Positions 58,001-64,000 of a stretch of DNA of 64,000 nucleotides are shown in pieces. Position 1 is the first letter of the stretch, and each line of letters starts with the position of its first letter. The stretch is from assembly GCA_963681505.1 (NCBI GenBank), contig OY811976.1:2271850-2335849 (forward strand), written 5' to 3'. Source of the DNA: Eunapius fragilis. Lineage: Eukaryota; Porifera; Demospongiae; Spongillida; Spongillidae. Made by a program: the position numbers and the translations under genes. The notes beneath the pieces were generated by a model. That model saw only the letters and a program-made list of their open reading frames with translations, was not told the DNA's origin and did not search any database.

Positions 58001-58070
58001 GGCTGTCAAGTGGCGCCCCCTTGCCCTATCCTGGCCCCCCCCTTCCAGAAAAGCTGGGGACGCCCATGAA
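55053..58070 (-). pseudogene. integrase-like element, copy 2, split by a hAT insertion
   Basis: Reading on the minus strand from about 58070, the element starts catgggcgtccccag, followed by the poly-C/G minisatellite. The frame from about 57798 (RVLPSLRGVINALVPTQDG, HTEGLNVNEESTKQY) matches copy 1. The frame breaks at 57543, where a hAT element begins, and resumes at 55296 with EAMDTARSVLSAYRPQ, GRPRFFVSRDHLEYLVENRF and a helix-turn-helix ending PRTVH. Sequence similarity stops near 55110, so the catalytic core is missing. In this part it has fewer stops than copy 1 (57798-57543 is open). Confidence 0.78.
55297..57542 (+). mobile_element. hAT transposon, internally deleted, nested in integrase copy 2
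   Basis: Terminal repeats begin cagggcccgcggag on the left and end ctccgagggccctg on the right, 2246 bp apart. Flanks share tgtaat, consistent with an imperfect hAT target duplication. Plus-strand coding pieces are an N-terminal acidic region ending KRQFGKFNRAFQGTWF (55722-55985), a central part AHEEFIGFYH, RGQCYDGAGTMAGCRNGVAA and HCHGHAFSLAVHD (56025-56618), and a C-terminal dimerisation segment (PATNAVSERSFSTARRVK, 56966-57391). The region between FQGTWF and AHEEF, holding part of the catalytic domain, is deleted. Stops separate the pieces, so it cannot encode a working transposase. The family resembles ZMYM/TTF-type zinc-finger hATs. Confidence 0.85.
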
Positions 58071-58104
58071 CGTGAGTCATTTTTATAACTTTAAAGGGTG
58101 TAGC

Positions 58105-58185
58105 TAAAAGTAGGAGTAGGAGTAGGAGCAGGAGTAGGAGTCGAGGTCTAAAAGTAGGAGTAGGAGTAGGAGTAGGAGTAGCATA
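58105..58185. repeat. (TAGGAG)n minisatellite
   Basis: About 80 bp of gtagga/gagtag repeats in two blocks separated by tcgaggtctaaa. Confidence 0.92.
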
Positions 58186-58945
58186 TCCAGAAATGCGCGG
58201 TCAAAGGGAATTGACAATTGTTGCGGTTTGTACATTCGCGTATACTTCCGGATAACTCCCATAGAAAATGAATGGCGTTATATAAACTTCATTGCTATTT
58301 AATAACGTAATAGGGTACAACTTTTGTGGCTATCAATATTGTTTCAGATACGTACGATCTTGATTTAGCTGAACAAAAAACAACTGCTTTGTATTGAAAA
58401 TTGTTGTAGTTTTTGTGCACTTTCCATAGAGATGTATGGAAAATCAACTTTTTTGCACCTAATTAAGGTATTCTGCAGCTCATAATTCTTACACCAGTTT
58501 AGATTCAGATTTTGTGGGCCCCCAGAATAAGATCATGCAGTTCTATTAAATTTAAAGATATTTTAAAAATTTTACCTAGTATAGATTTCGGCCATTTGAA
58601 TTTTAAATTGTTTTGGGTCACAATGAGTAGGATACAATTAGCGCCATCTTATTATGTGTTTTTAATGTAGCTTTCATGGATACAGAAACATGGCTAAATG
58701 CAAATTAATTAATTAACTGGAACGTTGGCTTATTGAATAGGTTATTTGTCTAGTGCAAATGATGTCATGGGGCCTATTCAGCGCTAGCTGTACCAAGGTC
58801 TACAACATTAGTCGTTGACTGTACCATGTGAGAGTATACGTGTATTCATCCACTTCTTGTGCGCGCGCGAGATCTGGAGTTCGTGCGTGTGTTTGTATGT
58901 GTGATTGCGTGTGTCTACATGTAGGCCTATGTGTGTGAGTGCGTG
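58186..58945. other. no gene recognised
   Basis: Unique AT-rich sequence. Confidence 0.5.
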
Positions 58946-59081
58946 TGCGTGTGTGTGTGCGCGCGCGCGCTCACACACACATACACGCACACGACTCAAA
59001 CTATGCATGCAGAGGGAAAAAAGAGGAAGGATTCATAGCCATTCGCACAACGCCCGTGAGCGCGCGCGTTCGTGTGATTGT

Positions 59082-59133
<52 letters not shown>

Positions 59134-59145
59134 CGCGCGCGCGCG
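58946..59145. repeat. (TG)n and (CG)n alternating tracts
   Basis: TG, GC and CA dinucleotide runs at 58946-58995 and 59084-59145. Alternating purine-pyrimidine tracts of this kind can adopt Z-DNA. Confidence 0.9.
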
Positions 59146-59870
59146 TGTGTATGAATCTATATATTTCTGTATGTATATGTGTATGTATCGACGACTATTT
59201 ACATCAGTAGCCTATGTGTGTACGTATATGTATGTGCTTGTGTATAAAATTTTGATTTCAAATTGAACTCATGGGATATAAAGCCGTCCCGTATGTGTAG
59301 ATAACATCTGAATGGACATCCAACGAAAGTGGGAGAATACAGTTTAAGGTGATAAATGAATTTAACTCCTTCAACAATTCAGGAGCCCTTTGCTGCTGGC
59401 AGGTGAATGCCACGAATTCAATAGTGAAAAACTAATTGTTCGTTAAAAACCAGAACACTATAAGGTGCATGCATGTGTGTGTATGTGTGTATGTGTGTGT
59501 GGGGGGGGGAGGGATAAATAGGCCTGAAGTCATTGTGTCTAAATTCATATCCAATCTAATAGGTTTCTATTCATCATTTTATAGGCATGCCCTGATACAA
59601 AATTTTTTGGGGGCTAATTTTACAGTCCATGTATACATATATGTCACTTTCCGTGAAAGTGAAGAGCGACTTACATGCAGGCCTACATGTAGATCATCTA
59701 GATATAATTCTAACTTGTATATGGTTAACTATAATCTATTTGGAACGCCCTCACTTTTTTGATGAATGCTGCATGAATAATTAAACGTAGGCCTGCCAGC
59801 CTCTTTTAATCTATTGCTGTATAGGATGGATGGCATATATTTATGTGTGATGCTCTGTTCATCCTCCTCC
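59146..59870. other. no gene recognised
   Basis: A short G run lies near 59500. Small frames only. Confidence 0.5.
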
Positions 59871-59918
59871 CCTCTTCACACACACACACACACACTTTGT
59901 GATTTAACACGCACACAC

Positions 59919-59966
<48 letters not shown>

Positions 59967-60079
59967 AACCCCCCCTCCCCTCCCAAGCTCTTTTGATGCC
60001 CAGACATGGAGGTTGACCTGGTAAACTGTGGGTAGATTGATTGAGATAAGCAGTGCCTGGTTAGCTGTTATATGCCAAA

Positions 60080-60128
<49 letters not shown>

Positions 60129-60860
60129 GTACTGATTATTTGACCTGTCTGGTATGCAAGCTTGTGTTGAACTGTGTACACTGTGGGTAGATTGATCTAG
60201 ATAGCCATGCCCCTATAAGCTATTCCTTATGCCATTATCCAATAAGCTAGCTTGCAAATTGAACCTACACTGACTTTGTGATTTAACAGGCACACACGCA
60301 TGTGCACACACACACATACACTCACACACACAGGTACTGTTTTTTAACAAGCTATTTGATGCCCATACATGGGGTTGATCTTTGTACACTGTGGGTAGAT
60401 TGATCTAGATAGCAGTGCCTGGTTAGCATATCCAGTAAGCTTGCAAATAGAACCCACACTGACTTTGTGATTTAACACGCACATGCACACACGCATGTGC
60501 ACACACACAGGTACTGTTTTTTAACAAGCTATTTGATGCCCATACATGGGGTTGATCTTTGTACACTGTGGGTAGATTGATCTAGATAGCAGTGCCTGGT
60601 TAGCATATCCAGTAAGCTTGCAAATAGAACCCACACTGACTTTGTGATTTAACACGCACATGCACACACGCATGTGCACACACACAGGTACTGTTATTTT
60701 ACAAGCTCTTTTGATGCCCATACATGGGGTTGACCTGTTTACAGATTGATCCAGATACAGTGTAGCAGTGCCTGGTTAGCTTTTCCCAGCCATATACGGT
60801 ACCCTTGCAAATTGAACCTACACTGGCTTTGTGATTTATCAAGCACACACATGCAAGGCC
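59870..60860. repeat. tandem repeat with 177-bp unit carrying CA runs
   Basis: Units marked by caggtactg start at 60331, 60508 and 60685 (177 bp apart). More diverged units start near 59962 and 60126. Each contains gatgcccatacatggggttg, actgtgggtagattgat, gcagtgcctggttag and actttgtgatttaacacgc, then a CA run. The (CA)n part varies in length. Confidence 0.93.
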
Positions 60861-60864
60861 GTAG

Positions 60865-61310
60865 ACAAGGGGGGGCTTGAGCCCCCCTAAAATTTTCCTT
60901 GAGAGAAAATATTTAAATGTTAACCGTATCTCGTATAATTAGAGTTAATTACTTACAGCTGTAATCATTGATAGCGGTCGATCGTGAGTAGAGTATAGTC
61001 CACAGCATGGACTCTATCTCTGCAGAAAGCATCATCCGAACAATAGAAGACATTTTGCTGAGGTTATCCCTTTCACTTCAGCATTGTCGTGGCCAGTGCT
61101 ACACACTAGTTCACTATACTTCGAAAAGAGCATAGAGCTTTGTATACCCATTGCTATATGGCCATGCTCTGAACATAGCTGTTCAAGACGGAGTAAAGGC
61201 AAATGTAATCCTTCGTGATACACTAGAAACTATCGAAGAAATGACAAAGCTGATCAAAAAATCTCCGCAGCGACAAGTGATTTTTGAAAAGGTCAACTAA
61301 CTAAAATATA
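60865..61310 (+). pseudogene. hAT transposase remnant
   Basis: It starts with a terminal-repeat-like segment (gacaaggggggcttgagcccc). The plus strand then encodes SIIRTIEDILLRLSLSLQHCRGQCY. After a break it continues YGHALNIAVQDGVKANVILRDTL and EEMTKLIKKSPQRQVIFEKV (to about 61300). These match the central blocks seen at 56140-56360 (RGQCYDGAG, HGHAFSLAVHD, KFSPKR). It is a different hAT subfamily, about 90 recognisable codons, no intact frame. Confidence 0.7.
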
Positions 61311-61640
61311 TCTGAACCTGCGGCAGCAGGTTCAATATAGGATTGATTGAGGGTTGATGAATGTCATTATTAAAACTTAACTAGCGTCTGGAGGGACAAC
61401 GGAGAAACGGATCGCTTATCTCTTTATCGCGGCGGAATGAGAGCACAGTGATCTACAGTTCTACGTTTGTTCCGTGTCATAAAACGGTGTGGTTATAGAG
61501 AAACAAACAATTTCCTGTTTCTCGTGCCCAGTCCTAAAATAATTCTCCATCGTCGTCTTCTTCTTCTTCTTAGGAAGGTATAACTCGAGCTAGGAACGGT
61601 TTAGAAGGACGGGAATAGTACCAATCGCTTCGAAATTTAC
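61311..61640 (+). repeat. diverged relative of repeat family B
   Basis: The landmarks gtttgttccgtgtcataaaacgg, gtcgtcttcttcttctt and aactcgagctaggaacgg align with the corresponding parts of 15031-15508. It is much less similar than the other copies. Confidence 0.5.
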
Positions 61641-61817
61641 CGGCACGTTATCCTTACATGTCATATAGACACATATCAAGTTCTATTTTATAATGTATGT
61701 AATAGATATTTATTAATAATTTTAGGCAGTATAAATACTCTAACCTGCACTAAAAATATCTGGTGTTGCTATCGCAGTTTAGTTGTTGCTTTGGCTAGTG
61801 AAGTTGTTTTTCTAAAA

Positions 61818-62480
61818 ATGCCTTCGCGTCATCAAAAGAAGAGATCTAAGCAACGAGCGGAATACCTCCAAAAGCAAGACGAGAACAAAGCTAAAGCCCG
61901 AGCGCTCTACAAGGCCGATCCCGAAAAGAAGAAGGCCTCTGTACGCGACAGCTACAAGGCCGATCCCGAAAAAAAGAAGGCCTCTGTACGCGACAGCTAC
62001 AAGGCCGATCCCGAAAAGAAGAAGGCCTCTTTACGCGACAGCTACAAGGTCGATCCCGAAAAGAAGAAGGCCTCTCCGACAGCTACAACAAAGATATTGA
62101 ATCTAAGCGATCTGCTAAAAGGTACGTGGCGATATGAAGAGGACCTCGAGGAGAACTGTGCTGCTAAAAGGCGGCGATATGAAGAGGACCTCGAGGAGAA
62201 CCGTGCTGCTAAAAGGCGGCGATATGAAGAGGACCTCGAGGAGAACCATGCTGCTAAAAGGCGGCGATATGAAGAGGACCTCGAGGGAAACCGCGCTGCT
62301 GCTAACAGGCAGAAATACGAGGACAATTCAGCTGCCATTAAAGCATCTAAAAGGAGTCGGTATTGGAATGACCCCGCTGTCCGATTGGCTAAATGTGCTT
62401 CCGAGAGGACGCGGTACCGCAGGGGTCACAGCATGCACTACCACTACCACCCAAAGGTATGTTATGGCATGTTGTATTAA
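61818..62480 (+). CDS. charged 15-residue-repeat protein
   Basis: ATG at 61818 (MPSRHQKKRSKQ) opens 220 codons to TAA at 62478. A consensus donor (CCAAAG|GTATGT at 62456/62457, phase 0) suggests the real exon ends there. Residues about 36-95 hold four copies of a 15-residue unit like SYKADPEKKKASVRD. Residues about 110-165 hold four copies of RYEEDLEENRAAKRR. The repeats are very basic and acidic, probably helical. A C-terminal stretch (SKRSRYWNDPAVR, SERTRYRRG) continues the pattern imperfectly. I have seen similar repeats in sponge and cnidarian proteins, sometimes ahead of helicase domains of large mobile elements, but no such domain follows here. Function unknown. A frameshifted second frame across the repeats is also open and is a shadow. 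Confidence 0.6.
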   Translation: MPSRHQKKRSKQRAEYLQKQDENKAKARALYKADPEKKKASVRDSYKADPEKKKASVRDSYKADPEKKKASLRDSYKVDPEKKKASPTATTKILNLSDLLKGTWRYEEDLEENCAAKRRRYEEDLEENRAAKRRRYEEDLEENHAAKRRRYEEDLEGNRAAANRQKYEDNSAAIKASKRSRYWNDPAVRLAKCASERTRYRRGHSMHYHYHPKVCYGMLY

Positions 62481-62517
62481 CATTAAAAAGCTGTGCATGC
62501 AACATTTGTAGAGCATA

Positions 62518-62586
62518 GTCGGGCGGTGTTTGGTCGGGCTTGTCACCCTTCTACCTGACCAAACGCGGTAGTAGGGCCCGCCCGAC
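62518..62586. repeat. imperfect GC-rich inverted repeat
   Basis: gtcgggcgg and gtttggtc near 62518-62535 are complementary to gaccaaac and ccgcccgac near 62557-62586, with an extra loop on the right side. It may be a small foldback element or an RNA hairpin. Confidence 0.5.
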
Positions 62587-63185
62587 GATGTACAGCACGG
62601 ATCTGCACAAAACCATTCACTTCACATGTAAAGCATGCATGGTGACTCAACTGTGTGTACAGTAATAGTGTCTATTGTTTTACTAATCTGATGTATAAAA
62701 AGGCTTCCTTATTTGAAGGCTTCCTTATCTATCTAGCCATGTACATGTGTTGCAACTGTATGAATATAATTCATACAGTTGTTATAATATTATAATATAA
62801 TATAAAGCCGCCAATAGTCTTGTACTTTTGCAAATCAACTTGTTATAGCTACCATAAGGTACTTCTACTCTCACATTTATGTAGTGAAAAATTCAGACAT
62901 TCTGCCCACACTCATAACGCTGCAGACCCTGTCCACAGATATTATTCACCTGAAAACATATCCTTATCAATCTACATGGTGCCATGTTATCCCAGATCTA
63001 CATGCAGTCATGTAGTTCACTTCCTGAGTTCCCACACTATCCAGCTTTACTTCATGTAGGCTACACCTCCATGTTTAGATTGGAGCCTTTTCAAATTTGA
63101 CCAATAAAATTTTAGCACATGCCGTTAATATGATGGAATTGGACCAATAGAAATATAGCACAGTCTGTACACGTGTTAAGGCTTT
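62587..63185. other. no gene recognised
   Basis: Short imperfect inverted repeats (aaggcttcctta twice at 62700-62725; ctgtatgaatataattcatacag) and AT-rich DNA. A 79-codon frame at 62820-63059 has no domain. Confidence 0.4.
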
Positions 63186-63190
63186 GCAGG

Positions 63191-63198
63191 TATAAAAG
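63191..63198 (+). promoter_or_regulatory. possible TATA box
   Basis: The sequence tataaaag lies about 170 bp before the GC-rich proline-rich frame. A GTAAGA donor-like site follows at 63243. Plausible core promoter, not proven. Confidence 0.35.
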
Positions 63199-63364
63199 TC
63201 AGTCATGCACCCGCTGAATTATAGTGCACTTTGCAAAAAGAGGTAAGAATATCATAATATACTCTATGTGGATTCACGTGTAAACTTGCTTGAAAAAAGA
63301 ATAAGGTTAAAAATTTTAAAATCATACTCTCAGTCTCTGTCACGTACATGCAGATGTCAGCTGA

Positions 63365-63772
63365 AGACCTTACGGGTTGTTTAATCAAGAGGGGTCTGAG
63401 GAGGAAGAGGATGACATACATCCTCCGACTCCTCCCCCCTTCACCCCGCCACCTCCAGAAGCCCCGCCACTCCTACCACCACCAGCAGCACTGCCCCCAC
63501 CACCACTACCAGCAGCGCTACCCCCGCCGGCACCACCAGCGCTACCCCCGCCGGCACCACCAGCGCTGACCCCGCCAGTGTTCCTGGCGGAACAACAAGC
63601 AGGGATAATCCCGCCACCACCACCACCAGCTGCGCTCCCGCCGGTACCACCGCCGCTGTGCTCCCTCCCTGGCCTGCATGGCCACTGCCACCCTGGCAGA
63701 ACCCAGCATGGCGGGGAGGCCGGGGAGGAGGACGTCCCCGCAGGAGACGAGGGCGCGGGCGAGGACAATTAA
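63365..63772 (+). CDS. proline/alanine-rich reading frame, start not resolved
   Basis: The frame is open from 63365 to TAA at 63770-63772, encoding EGSEEEEDDIHPPTPPP, many PPxxP and ALPPP repeats, then GEEDVPAGDEGAGEDN. There is no ATG in it, so it would need an upstream exon; none of the acceptors I tested gave a clean join. An overlapping frame with an ATG (63348-63569) is less protein-like, and the minus strand has a glycine-rich open frame. An aataaa follows the stop within a few bases. The GC content is far above the surrounding DNA. It could be a real disordered protein or a GC-rich repeat. Confidence 0.3.
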   Translation, partial: RPYGLFNQEGSEEEEDDIHPPTPPPFTPPPPEAPPLLPPPAALPPPPLPAALPPPAPPALPPPAPPALTPPVFLAEQQAGIIPPPPPPAALPPVPPPLCSLPGLHGHCHPGRTQHGGEAGEEDVPAGDEGAGEDN

Positions 63773-63909
63773 CAATAAACACTACTAATTCATATAATTA
63801 TTATTATTATTATTTAAGTTATTTGTTATTGCATTAAGAGATAAAGGGTATCGTCCAAATTATATATGCTCTAACAACATTTCATCGACGGTGAAAAAAA
63901 ACCTATAAA

Positions 63910-64000
63910 ACAAGTAAATAAAAACATTCTCTAACGAGAGAGTTGTTAGTATATAGGATTGACCAATGGTGGTGTAAAAAGCACGGAAACAAGAGTGACA
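63910..64000. mobile_element. foldback MITE, cut by the window end
   Basis: Starts acaagtaaataaaaacattc and continues ggtggtgtaaaaagca-ggaaacaag to the last base. Confidence 0.85.

Overview
The window is animal nuclear DNA. Genes are split by GT-AG introns, exons encode Ig and fibronectin type III (FN3) domains with type I membrane anchors, and most of the rest is decayed transposons, foldback elements, satellites and microsatellites. The repeat protein at 61.8 kb and the retroelement remnants remind me of sponge and cnidarian genomes, so I favour a sponge, probably a demosponge. That assignment is inference. I see no bacterial genes, CRISPR arrays, rRNA or tRNA genes.

Layout. 1-6.34 kb: a 167-bp satellite of 38 units, open to the left. 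6.3-14.4 kb: repeats, foldback elements and retroelement remnants. 14.4-16.3 kb (minus): signal-peptide, Ig and FN3 exons of receptor copy A. 16.3-26 kb: foldback elements and a cluster of retrotransposon C-terminal fragments (20.5-23 kb). 26.5-46.1 kb: the core of the window, a cluster of related Ig/FN3 receptor genes. Copy D (plus, 35.27-38.37 kb) is intact from its Ig domain to its stop codon. Copies B, C, E and F (minus) are truncated, frameshifted or interrupted. 39.3-40.2 kb: two smaller membrane-protein gene fragments. 48.3-50.3 kb and 55.0-58.1 kb: two copies of an intron-containing integrase-like gene, the second split by a hAT transposon. 52.8-53.9 kb and 59.9-60.9 kb: tandem repeats. 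60.9-64 kb: a hAT remnant, a charged 15-residue-repeat protein and a proline-rich reading frame.

How the main genes fit together. Copy D reads as Ig, FN3, a second FN3 split by an intron, a cysteine-containing membrane-proximal region ending in a GPSSTY repeat, one transmembrane helix, and a short tail with NTAYGIV and NPVYGVR motifs. Nearly all introns are phase 1, which lets exons be swapped without breaking the frame. Copies A, B and F share a short signal-peptide exon ending in the same phase. The family has diversified by duplication, deletion, repeat expansion and transposon insertion. This resembles in outline the Ig-receptor clusters used for self/non-self recognition in other invertebrates, but no function is proven here.
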